DNA of 6,056 nucleotides from Acidimicrobiales bacterium. Its GTDB lineage: Bacteria > Actinomycetota > Acidimicrobiia > Acidimicrobiales > Acidimicrobilacustridaceae. Of the stretch, positions 1 to 5,802 are shown piece after piece. The notes under the pieces are model-generated. The model was given only the letters and a program-made list of their open reading frames with translations. It was not told the DNA's origin and did no database searches. A program made the translations under genes and the position numbers. Where the stretch lies: positions 1-6,056 of the forward strand of contig JALQSZ010000094.1 in assembly GCA_023264135.1 (NCBI GenBank), read 5' to 3'. Each line of letters opens with the position of its first letter. The stretch's first letter is position 1.

Positions 1-275
1 TCGCCGGTGGTGGTGCCGGATTCGTGGGCCAGGCCGGGACGACTGCGGGTACCTGCACAGCTGGTTGTGGTGCAACCGTTCCTGCAGGCGCGAAGTTCTG
101 TCCCGGATGCGGGGCCGCCCAAGCGCCGGCGACGCAGTTCTGCATCGCATGTGGCGCCGAAATGCCTGGCGGCGCGAAGTTCTGCCCGTCGTGTGGCGAA
201 AGCCAAACTCCTGCGGCGCAAGCTCCCGATCCAACACCACCGACTGATCCCGACACACCGAACGCCGGAGCTTGA
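1..275 (+). CDS. C-terminal double zinc-ribbon protein, 5'-truncated (possibly SPFH/YdjI type)
   Basis: The reading frame is open to the left edge (first full codon at 3) and stops at TGA 273-275, so only about 90 C-terminal residues are visible. A GTG at 24 is in frame, but a start there is unlikely because a Gly-rich linker (AGGGAGFVGQAG) runs straight through it. The visible part holds two zinc-ribbon modules with cysteines at visible residues 18/22/33/36 and 47/50/61/64, followed by a Pro/Thr/Ala-rich tail. The first knuckle is Cx3C (CTAGC) rather than the usual CxxC; the other three are CxxC followed by Gly. The 14-bp string GGCGCGAAGTTCTG occurs at 87-100 and again at 171-184, 28 codons apart, which fits internal duplication of the ribbon. 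A Gly-rich linker plus tandem C-terminal ribbons is the known tail of bacterial SPFH-domain 'virion core protein'/YdjI-like proteins, which often neighbour membrane Tim44-like or TPM genes. The SPFH assignment is inferred, since that domain would lie outside the window. Confidence 0.75.
   Translation, partial: AGGGAGFVGQAGTTAGTCTAGCGATVPAGAKFCPGCGAAQAPATQFCIACGAEMPGGAKFCPSCGESQTPAAQAPDPTPPTDPDTPNAGA
267..270 (+). promoter_or_regulatory. Shine-Dalgarno GGAG that selects ATG 281
   Basis: GGAG ends 10 nt before ATG 281. A TTG at 272 is in the same frame and overlaps the preceding TGA, but it sits only 1 nt after this GGAG and cannot use it. ATG 281 is therefore the better start for the Tim44-like gene. 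The site lies inside the last codons of the upstream gene, as expected within an operon. Confidence 0.55.
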
Positions 276-280
276 TCACC

Positions 281-1246
281 ATGCTCGAGTCGATTCATCT
301 GCTTGCATCCGCGCGCGCACTCGATATCTCTGTGCTTCTTGGCCGCGCAGGTGGCGGTACCGGCGGCGGAAGTTTCGGCGGTGGTGGCAGCAGTAGCGGT
401 GGAAGCAGCGGCGGCTCCTTCTTTGGTGGAAGCAGTGGAGGAGTCGGAGGTGGCGCAGGAATCGCGATCCTGATCTTCGGCGGCCTCACCGCGTGGGTGA
501 TCTTCATGATCATTCGCATGTTGATTCGCCGCAGCCAAGGCGGCGGTTCATCAAGCGGCGTCGGTTCGACACTCCCAGCCGGAATGGCACCGGCGGCAAT
601 GGGCGAAACATTTGGCGGAGGCGAAACTGCGCGTGCCTCGACTGCTGTCGAACTCACTGCGGGTATCGACGAGATCAAAGCGCATGATCCTGCGTTTGAT
701 CCCGATGCATTGATCACCGGTTTGCAGGCGTCGTTTTATGTCGTGCAACAAGGTTGGAGCGAACGTCGTCCAGATCTCACGCGTTCGGTCATGGCCGACG
801 GAATTTGGAACGCGCATCGCATGCAAATCGATGGCTATACGCGTTCGAAGCAAACCAATCTCATGGATGGTTTGGCGATTCAATATGCGAACCTCGTTGC
901 GGCATCTTGCGATGGACATCACGACAGCGTTGTCGTCCGATTCTTTGTCGAATCTGCCGACTATGTCGTGAGCGACGAAAACGGCAAAGTCGTTCGTGGC
1001 CATAAGAACATGGAGCCATGGTGCGAGGACTGGATCTACCAGCGGTCTGCCCAAGCAAAGACGAACCCTGAGGGAGGCTTGCTCCAACGCAAGTGCCCAA
1101 ATTGCGGCGCGCCACTCGATGTCGAAGACACCGGTGCCTGCAAGTACTGCCGGGCTCCAATCATGGGTGGCGACCAGGACTGGGTCCTCGTTCGCATCGA
1201 CCAACTCCCGTCATGGGAATGGGCGATGGCAAACATCCCTCGCTGA
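281..1246 (+). CDS. Membrane-anchored Tim44-like domain protein with embedded zinc ribbon
   Basis: From ATG 281 the protein is 321 aa. Order of parts: short N-terminal helix; Gly/Ser-rich low-complexity segment (about 24-60); one transmembrane helix (about 60-82, core AILIFGGLTAWVIFMI) ending in basic residues; second Gly/Ser linker; then a Tim44-like globular domain from about 135 to the end. Near the C-terminus a zinc ribbon with CPNC and CKYC knuckles (Cys272, 275, 287, 290) precedes the final strand DWVLVRI, an arrangement known in bacterial Tim44-like proteins. The mitochondrial Tim44 C-terminal domain binds membranes and the import motor. In bacteria the family is poorly characterised, so no specific reaction can be assigned. 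It follows the upstream zinc-ribbon gene by 5 nt and is probably co-transcribed with it. Assignment rests on domain pattern: the family is likely, the function unknown. Confidence 0.82.
   Translation: MLESIHLLASARALDISVLLGRAGGGTGGGSFGGGGSSSGGSSGGSFFGGSSGGVGGGAGIAILIFGGLTAWVIFMIIRMLIRRSQGGGSSSGVGSTLPAGMAPAAMGETFGGGETARASTAVELTAGIDEIKAHDPAFDPDALITGLQASFYVVQQGWSERRPDLTRSVMADGIWNAHRMQIDGYTRSKQTNLMDGLAIQYANLVAASCDGHHDSVVVRFFVESADYVVSDENGKVVRGHKNMEPWCEDWIYQRSAQAKTNPEGGLLQRKCPNCGAPLDVEDTGACKYCRAPIMGGDQDWVLVRIDQLPSWEWAMANIPR
350..463 (+). repeat. Low-complexity Gly/Ser-coding stretch
   Basis: This part of the Tim44-like gene is dominated by GGC/GGT and AGC/AGT codons. It includes two exact copies of GGTGGAAGCAG (398-408 and 425-435). 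It encodes the flexible linker before the transmembrane helix. Such tracts can expand or contract by slippage, so length variation between strains would be expected. Confidence 0.6.
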
Positions 1247-1353
1247 GAGCTTTCTTTGCAGCCTTCGGGTGCATAGTGGTTTCAATAGCGGGTCGTGCTA
1301 GCAATTGAGCCTCGGGCCGGCGGGATTGTCGGCGTTCAGCTCAAAGGACTTTC
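1247..1353 (+). other. Intergenic region before the lipoprotein operon
   Basis: These 107 nt separate the Tim44-like operon from the next gene. I see no convincing terminator and no clear -35/-10 pair; TGC-TAGCAA at 1296-1304 is only a weak extended -10 candidate. A 6-bp inverted repeat (TTGAGC 1305-1310, GCTCAA 1339-1344) brackets a GC-rich stretch and touches the first two bases of the AAAGGA ribosome-binding site at 1343-1348. That site is 5 nt from ATG 1354 and is strong. Confidence 0.4.
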
Positions 1354-2829
1354 ATGAAGCGCTTTACCGCGATCGCTGCGCCGATCATCGCACTCACGTT
1401 GATTCTGGCCAGTTGCAGTTCCGACAAGAAGTCCTCGACACCCTCAGGTGCAACTGCCGACGCAGTCGCTGCGGTCAACATGACCGTTGCCGCTCAGCCA
1501 GCTGACAAGGGCCAGGCTCTGTATTCGCTCATCGATTCCGCAACGAAGAGCATCGACATTGTCATCTACCAAATCGGTGGCGATACCACGATGGTGAACA
1601 AACTCGTTGCTGCGATGCAGAAGGGCGTCTACGTCCGCACGGTGATGGACGGCTACGGCGGCTACAAGGACGACGGAACCGGCAAGTACGGCTTCGTCAC
1701 TGAAATGAACGCGGCAATGACTGCAGCGAAGGTCGACGCGAAATATTTCACTCCGCATTGGTCGAGCAACAACTTCAACATCACACACCAAAAGTCAGTG
1801 ATCATCGATGCCGTTGACGCAACCGGCACCGAACTTTCACCGCTTCCCTCTTCAGCTCGGTTGCTGATTTCGACCGGAAACTTCAACTCCTACATCACCT
1901 CGACGGTGAACGATCCGTTCTACGCCGCCACCGATTTCTACGTCACAGTCACCGACCCGACACTCGTTGGACAGGCCAGCAACGTGTTCAACTCAGACTT
2001 CAGTTGCGCTGGCACAACGGTGAACAACGTCGACAACGGCACGCAACAACCAAACGGGCCTCTCCTTTGGAGTAACGGTTCCTTTGGAAACGCTTCAACC
2101 GGAAGCGCGACTTGGACGCTCAACAACTACCCGAGCTATCCAGCTGGTTACCCCTACCCGATGATCGACATTTCCAAGATGGCGAATCAGGGCAATGTGG
2201 CCAACTACCAAGTCAACATGCTCAATAGCGCGGTGAAGGGCGACATCGTTCGTATCTACAACGAAGAGTTCGCTTCCGATGGCGGCACCAATCCCGTGTT
2301 CAACGCAGTGATTGCTGCAGCAGGTCGCGGTGTCGATGTGCGAGTGATGCTTTCGTTCAGCGACAGTTTCACTGCCGACCTCACAACCGTTGCCAACGCT
2401 GGCGCAACCGTGAATTTCATTGCTCCTGAGGACTACCTCACTCCGTTGGTGAAAGCCGGCTACACCGGACCGACTTACATCCACGGCAAGGCCATCATGC
2501 TGAGCGGTTCCGATGGCACGTTCAAGCAGGGCTATGTCGGCTCGACCAACCTCGAAAATGCATCAATGTTCGAAAACCGCGAACTTGGAATTGCAATCGG
2601 TCCGAGCAACGCCACTGCGGCAAACGTGATCATCACGCAATTTGATAGTGATGCATCGTGGGTCGGAAAGTCGACTGCCTCTGCTTCGTACGCAGTCGCG
2701 TGGACGAAGGCTTCGAAGGATCTCCCGGCTGGTTGGGCGAAGTTCGTGCCGAGCACCACGACTACGACCACCAAGGTCCCCAAGCCTTCGTCGCCTCCCA
2801 CGAAGTGCGGACTCGTTACTGCCCCGTAA
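1354..2829 (+). CDS. Phospholipase-D-superfamily lipoprotein
   Basis: A 491-aa protein with a clear lipoprotein signal: basic start MKRF, hydrophobic stretch, lipobox LASC with Cys21. It should be lipid-anchored on the outer face of the membrane. Two PLD half-domains follow. The first (about 50-200) has a full HxKx4D motif, His145/Lys147/Asp152, followed by GNFNS at 175-179. The second (about 285-420) has His377/Lys379, then GSTN at 396-399 and NRE at 408-410. At the position of the motif Asp it has Ser384 (HGKAIMLS), a deviation. PLD-superfamily enzymes cleave phosphodiesters through a covalent phosphohistidine, on phospholipids or nucleic acids; the substrate cannot be told from sequence. 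The C-terminus is a Thr-rich linker, a Pro/Lys/Ser segment and the ending CGLVTAP. The start is supported by AAAGGA 5 nt upstream. The stop overlaps the start of the protease gene. The superfamily is near certain; activity is likely but unproven. Confidence 0.9.
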   Translation: MKRFTAIAAPIIALTLILASCSSDKKSSTPSGATADAVAAVNMTVAAQPADKGQALYSLIDSATKSIDIVIYQIGGDTTMVNKLVAAMQKGVYVRTVMDGYGGYKDDGTGKYGFVTEMNAAMTAAKVDAKYFTPHWSSNNFNITHQKSVIIDAVDATGTELSPLPSSARLLISTGNFNSYITSTVNDPFYAATDFYVTVTDPTLVGQASNVFNSDFSCAGTTVNNVDNGTQQPNGPLLWSNGSFGNASTGSATWTLNNYPSYPAGYPYPMIDISKMANQGNVANYQVNMLNSAVKGDIVRIYNEEFASDGGTNPVFNAVIAAAGRGVDVRVMLSFSDSFTADLTTVANAGATVNFIAPEDYLTPLVKAGYTGPTYIHGKAIMLSGSDGTFKQGYVGSTNLENASMFENRELGIAIGPSNATAANVIITQFDSDASWVGKSTASASYAVAWTKASKDLPAGWAKFVPSTTTTTTKVPKPSSPPTKCGLVTAP

Positions 2830-2831
2830 TG
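2827..2831 (+). promoter_or_regulatory. TAATG stop/start overlap (translational coupling)
   Basis: The TAA of the PLD-like gene shares its last A with the ATG of the protease gene. No Shine-Dalgarno-like purine run lies at a usable distance upstream of 2829; the nearest, GCGGA, is about 17 nt away. Translation of the protease is therefore probably by termination and reinitiation, tying its amount to that of the PLD-like lipoprotein. Confidence 0.65.
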
Positions 2832-4508
2832 CAATCTCGGCAACGACACCTCGTCTTTTCGGTCGTCGTTGGCACGGTTCTTCTCCTGCTGGGGGGCAGC
2901 CTTCTTGGCTGCTCCTCACGCGCGAGCGCCAAAGGCACTCCCGCGTCCAACGATCTCGTTCTACCGATCGCCATCGGGCTCAAGCGCAATCAATCCGGTC
3001 TCGAGTCGCGAGCAACAGACCTTTCTGATCCGAAGAGCCAGTCATTTCGGTCGTGGATGAGCGCGTCCCAACTCGCGGACGCATTTGGAGCCTCACAGAA
3101 CGACGCTGAAAGCGTATTGAAGTCATTGCAAGCAGCTGGTTTCACCGGTGCCATCGACCTCACTCGCGGCCTCATCATCGGTCAAATGAAGGTCAGCGAT
3201 GCCAACAACTTTTTCAACACGACAATCGTTCAGTCGGGGGATGCTCCGAAGACTGTCGTGCAGCCGTCTCAACCTCTCAAAGTTCCTGCAGCGCTTCGTT
3301 CCCGTGTGAGTGAAGTTGTTGGACTGACCGCTCGCGTCTCGCCGCCCGCGTCAACCAATTCGACAATGGTCCCCACTTCTCGCGATTCGACGATTTCGTG
3401 CCCTGCATCGACAGACGTCACCGAACGAGCAATCGAATGGTACGAAGCAACAACGCTGCCACCTCTTAACTCCACTGGTCACGACGTTGGCATAGCGATG
3501 TTGCAGATCGATCGAAGCTCGCAGGCCGCAATCGATCGATTTGGATCGTGTCACGGGCTCCAGATGGCGACCGTCAAGACGCTCCGTATCGATGCGTCGA
3601 CCGATACCGATTTCGGCACAAGCGCCCAGGAATCAACGCTCGATGTCATCGCAGCGAGCACCGTCGCACCTGACCTCGCCAGCATCACGATGATTCAATT
3701 CAACCCATTTTCTTCAATCGCGTTTCCGCTCGCCGCTGCTGTCGACGCTTCGCTCGCGCCGAACGGTCCGCAAGTCATCGCAACAAGCATTGGTGTCTGC
3801 GAATCGACAATGACCGACGCAGAACGATCAATCTCCGAATGGTCACTCCTTACTGCAGCGGCATCAGGCGCAACCGTGATTGCGGCGGCAGGTGACAATG
3901 GTTCAAGTGCCTGCGCGCCATCGATCACGAAAGAAGCTGTGCAGTACCCCGCTTCATCTCCTTGGGTGACGGCAGTTGGTGGTTCACAATGGGTTCGCTC
4001 GACAACCGGAACAGGTGCGGTCGTCGACGAGGTTGTCTGGAACGCGACACCAACGACAAAGCAAGCGGGTGGTGGTGCACCTTCAAACGCGTTTGCGCGT
4101 CCCTCGTGGCAAAGAAACCTTTCTGGACCAAAGAAGCGACTCGTGCCCGACGTGTCGTTCTTGGCGTCGCCGAGCACATTTGGTGATATTCCGGTCTGCG
4201 ATACGTCGGGCGCATGCACCGATCTTCAACTCGGCGGTACCTCGATTGCCGCTCCGGGATTCGCGGGCGCCATCGCCGACATCATCGATGCATTGACAAG
4301 TTCCGGACAGCCCCCGATTCGACTCGGACCGCTGAATCCGGTGCTCTACAACCTCGCGGCGACGCAACCGTCGATTTTCCATGACATCACGCAAGGCACA
4401 AACGACCTCTACAACGTGGGCTGTTGCACGGCCGCCACTGGTTACGACACTGCGAGCGGATTGGGCTCACTGCGCCTCGGACCTCTCGCCGCTGCAGTTC
4501 ATCGGTAA
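2829..4508 (+). CDS. S53-family (sedolisin/kumamolisin) serine-carboxyl protease, lipoprotein
   Basis: 559 aa from ATG 2829. The frame is open further upstream, but the N-terminus from 2829 is an ideal lipoprotein signal (basic start, long Val/Leu core, LLGC with Cys28), so the longer version is rejected. Residues about 71-137 match the pro-kumamolisin activation domain, and the catalytic domain starts near 190. The S53 catalytic residues are all there: Glu268 and Asp272 in ESTLD, the oxyanion Asp356 in AAGDNGS, and the nucleophile Ser472 in GGTSIAAP. PASSPWVTAVGG (from about 374) is a family hallmark. The calcium site is represented by Asp519-Ile520 (HDITQGTN) and Asp540 in TGYD. S53 enzymes are usually acid-active, secreted, self-processing endopeptidases. 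Eight cysteines follow the lipobox (191, 241, 324, 362, 457, 463, 532, 533), so disulfides are possible outside the cell. Being lipid-anchored, its prodomain would be tethered and the catalytic part perhaps released on maturation (inference). Confidence 0.93.
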   Translation: MQSRQRHLVFSVVVGTVLLLLGGSLLGCSSRASAKGTPASNDLVLPIAIGLKRNQSGLESRATDLSDPKSQSFRSWMSASQLADAFGASQNDAESVLKSLQAAGFTGAIDLTRGLIIGQMKVSDANNFFNTTIVQSGDAPKTVVQPSQPLKVPAALRSRVSEVVGLTARVSPPASTNSTMVPTSRDSTISCPASTDVTERAIEWYEATTLPPLNSTGHDVGIAMLQIDRSSQAAIDRFGSCHGLQMATVKTLRIDASTDTDFGTSAQESTLDVIAASTVAPDLASITMIQFNPFSSIAFPLAAAVDASLAPNGPQVIATSIGVCESTMTDAERSISEWSLLTAAASGATVIAAAGDNGSSACAPSITKEAVQYPASSPWVTAVGGSQWVRSTTGTGAVVDEVVWNATPTTKQAGGGAPSNAFARPSWQRNLSGPKKRLVPDVSFLASPSTFGDIPVCDTSGACTDLQLGGTSIAAPGFAGAIADIIDALTSSGQPPIRLGPLNPVLYNLAATQPSIFHDITQGTNDLYNVGCCTAATGYDTASGLGSLRLGPLAAAVHR

Positions 4509-4538
4509 GCAGCCAACGCCGCGAACTACGGTTTCGGC

Positions 4539-4829
4539 ATGACTTCCGACTCCGCCGCTCGCGACGCCGCGATCAAACGACTGCATCAGAAGCAAGCGTT
4601 CCAAGCGATGCTGCTGACGTTTGTCGTCGTGAACGTCCTCCTCTGGGCAATCTGGGCGTTCTCCGATGACAAGTCAGGGATGCCTTGGCCAATTTGGGTG
4701 ACCGGATGGTGGGGCCTCGGGGTCGCTGTCACTGCGTGGAACATCTACGGCCGCAAACCCATCACCGAAGCCGATGTACAGCGTGAGATGCAGAAGTCAA
4801 AGGGCGTCATCGACGCCAGCGACGACTAA
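4539..4829 (+). CDS. 2TM-domain small membrane protein
   Basis: 96 aa. A charged N-terminal helix (RDAAIKRLHQKQAF) leads into transmembrane helix 1 (about 22-41, with VVVNVLLWAIWAF), a short loop with MPWPIWVTGWWG, and transmembrane helix 2 (about 49-68). A soluble charged tail follows. This is the pattern of the bacterial 2TM domain family: an Arg/Lys-rich entry helix, VN..LW.IW, and a Trp/Pro-rich second helix. In other bacteria the domain occurs alone or fused to histidine kinases or DNA-binding domains; its function is unknown. It begins 30 nt after the protease stop and may be read from the same transcript. No good Shine-Dalgarno precedes ATG 4539, so its start is less certain than the family call. 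Confidence 0.8.
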   Translation: MTSDSAARDAAIKRLHQKQAFQAMLLTFVVVNVLLWAIWAFSDDKSGMPWPIWVTGWWGLGVAVTAWNIYGRKPITEADVQREMQKSKGVIDASDD

Positions 4830-4853
4830 CTCGCCTGACCACTCTTGGCCGAA

Positions 4854-4883
4854 TTCAACCACCGTCGCCGCCTGCCCTAGGAT
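4854..4883 (+). promoter_or_regulatory. Probable promoter of the tRNA-Ala gene
   Basis: TAGGAT at 4878-4883 is a good actinobacterial -10 hexamer. TTCAAC at 4854-4859 is a weak -35 match at an 18-nt spacing. Transcription would begin near 4890, giving a leader of roughly 23 nt before the tRNA. The -10 is the stronger part of the evidence. Confidence 0.45.
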
Positions 4884-4912
4884 GACCGCTCCCGCCGACG
4901 CAGGTCGGTCAC

Positions 4913-4986
4913 GGGGCTGTAGCTCAGTTGGCTAGAGCACCTGCTTTGCAAGCAGGGGGTCGTGGGTTCGATTCCCATCAGCTCCA
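4913..4986 (+). tRNA. tRNA-Ala (anticodon TGC)
   Basis: The 74-nt gene folds completely. The acceptor arm is GGGGCTG with CAGCTCC, and it contains the G3:U70 wobble pair that identifies alanine tRNAs. The D stem is GCTC/GAGC, the anticodon stem CCTGC/GCAGG with loop TTTGCAA (anticodon 4947-4949), and the T arm GTGGG-TTCGATT-CCCAT. The discriminator base is A4986. CCA is not encoded (CAA follows), so it must be added after transcription. The 3' end shows no nearby duplication, and no integrase is adjacent, so I see no sign that an element has inserted here. Confidence 0.97.
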
Positions 4987-4995
4987 CAACGTCTT

Positions 4996-5030
4996 CGAAT
5001 GCCGCCCTCTGGGCGGCATTCGTCGTTCTC
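4996..5030 (+). terminator. Hairpin terminator after tRNA-Ala
   Basis: A perfect 12-bp stem (4996-5007 with 5011-5022, CGAATGCCGCCC against its complement) closes a 3-nt TCT loop, 9 nt after the tRNA. The following TCGTTCTC is only modestly T-rich, which is common for terminators in GC-rich actinobacteria. It should end the tRNA transcript and separate it from the downstream genes. Confidence 0.72.
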
Positions 5031-5034
5031 AAGC

Positions 5035-5103
5035 CAGCGTTGCGGCAGCGTTGCAATCGCCACGGCGGCTTTGCCCAGACTTTGCCTTTTCATGACCTTT
5101 GCG
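5035..5103 (+). repeat. TTGC-centred direct repeats with 11-bp period (candidate operator)
   Basis: CAGCGTTGC occurs at 5035-5043 and 5046-5054, an 11-bp period. CTTTGCC occurs at 5069-5075 and 5080-5086, again an 11-bp period with a 4-nt spacer. A further CTTTGCG lies at 5097-5103. The shared TTGC core thus appears five times on one strand in about 63 nt, between the tRNA terminator and the secreted-protein gene. A 7-bp repeat plus 4-nt spacer is the architecture of PhoB/PhoP-type response-regulator sites, but the bases differ from those consensus sequences, so the binding protein is unknown. Confidence 0.4.
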
Positions 5104-5163
5104 GAGTAACGCCCTCCGTACCGTCAGCGGTCACCTGATCACACCTACGGGTATGACTCATCC

Positions 5164-5169
5164 AAGGAG
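5164..5169 (+). promoter_or_regulatory. Strong Shine-Dalgarno AAGGAG
   Basis: AAGGAG ends 9 nt before ATG 5179 and fixes that start. It is the best ribosome-binding site in the window and suggests efficient translation of the secreted protein. I could not find a convincing -35/-10 pair between 5104 and 5160; TATGAC at 5152-5157 is too close to the binding site to be a normal -10. Confidence 0.7.
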
Positions 5170-5178
5170 ACCGAACTC

Positions 5179-5802
5179 ATGAAACGCACCGCCGCCATTT
5201 CGATGGCAGCTCTACTCACCGTCGGAGGCGCCAGCACTGCGCTCGTGGCGACCGCCGGCGCTCAAACCGTTGACCCACCGACAACCACAACGACCGTCGA
5301 TCCCACTGCTCCGGTTGTCACCGACTTCCCCATCACCCTCGCCGGCTTGGGCGACATCAGTTTGAGCGTCGACCCCACCACGCACGAGATTTCGAACATT
5401 GTGGTGACACCACTCGATGGCATCACGGTCGCCGATCCGATCGCGGTGCATAACGGCATCCAACTCGACTTCACCCTTGCGGACGGAACCGTGAAGTCCA
5501 TCGTTGTCGAAGTTGAAGGCCATCACGGCCAGGTGCGACTCGAAGTCGAAGGCCCTGAATCAGAAGACGGTGAGCATCACGGAGATGGACCGCCTCCAAT
5601 TGAAGATCGAGGTGTGAGTTCTGAACACCGAAACGACGATCACGATCGTCACGGTCCCGATGCAACCACTCCCCCCACCACTACCCCGGCAACAACCGTT
5701 GCGCCCGCAGTGAACAGCGCACCACGCCAGTCGGGTTCGTCAGACCGTCAGGAATCGGAATCGCAGTCAGGCCGCAATGGTCGCTCAGGTTCTCGTGACT
5801 GA
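5179..5802 (+). CDS. Secreted protein of unknown function with disordered His/Asp and Thr/Pro tail
   Basis: 207 aa; I do not recognise the family. A signal peptide is clear: MKRTAA start, hydrophobic middle, and cleavage expected after AGA (residues 26-28). A Thr/Pro linker (33-45) follows. The only segment that looks folded is about 46-126, with alternating hydrophobic residues typical of beta strands (ISLSVDP, ISNIVVTPL, IQLDFTLADGTVKSIVVEVEG). From about 127 the chain is low-complexity: acidic and His-rich (EHHGDG, EHRNDDHDRHGPD), then a Thr/Pro/Ala stretch, then Ser/Arg/Gln/Gly to the end. The His/Asp cluster could bind divalent metal, but that is inference. The protein lacks a lipobox, so it is probably released or held through its tail. 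It follows a non-coding stretch with direct repeats, which may regulate it, and overlaps the start of the next lipoprotein gene. The C-terminal 60-70 residues may tolerate variation. Confidence 0.82.
   Translation: MKRTAAISMAALLTVGGASTALVATAGAQTVDPPTTTTTVDPTAPVVTDFPITLAGLGDISLSVDPTTHEISNIVVTPLDGITVADPIAVHNGIQLDFTLADGTVKSIVVEVEGHHGQVRLEVEGPESEDGEHHGDGPPPIEDRGVSSEHRNDDHDRHGPDATTPPTTTPATTVAPAVNSAPRQSGSSDRQESESQSGRNGRSGSRD

Noticed and set aside
551..1204. Long reverse-strand reading frame opposite the Tim44-like gene (217 codons)
   Set aside because: It mirrors the codon structure of the + strand gene, shows no recognisable domain, and the + strand product has a clear family pattern.
1305..1344. 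Inverted repeat TTGAGC/GCTCAA as a riboswitch or thermometer over the ribosome-binding site
   Set aside because: Only 6 bp with a 28-nt loop and touching just two bases of AAAGGA; too weak to claim a regulatory RNA.
2658..2828. Upstream extension of the protease frame to GTG 2658
   Set aside because: It would put 57 residues before a textbook lipoprotein signal and overlap the PLD-like gene by over 170 nt; ATG 2829 is the sensible start.
3695..4219. Reverse-strand frame of 174 codons opposite the protease gene
   Set aside because: The + strand here encodes conserved S53 motifs including Asp356 and the PASSP segment; the reverse product looks like a shadow.
4913..5054. Possible integration site at the 3' end of the tRNA
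   Set aside because: No copy of the tRNA 3' end is found downstream in the window and no integrase gene is present; the repeats after it do not match the tRNA.
5101..5118. CGGAG/CTCCG small hairpin
   Set aside because: Only 5 bp with a 7-nt loop and no associated signal; expected by chance in GC-rich DNA.
5129..5157. GGTCAC and TATGAC as a sigma-70-type promoter for the 5179 gene
   Set aside because: The -35 match is poor and transcription would start almost at the ribosome-binding site.
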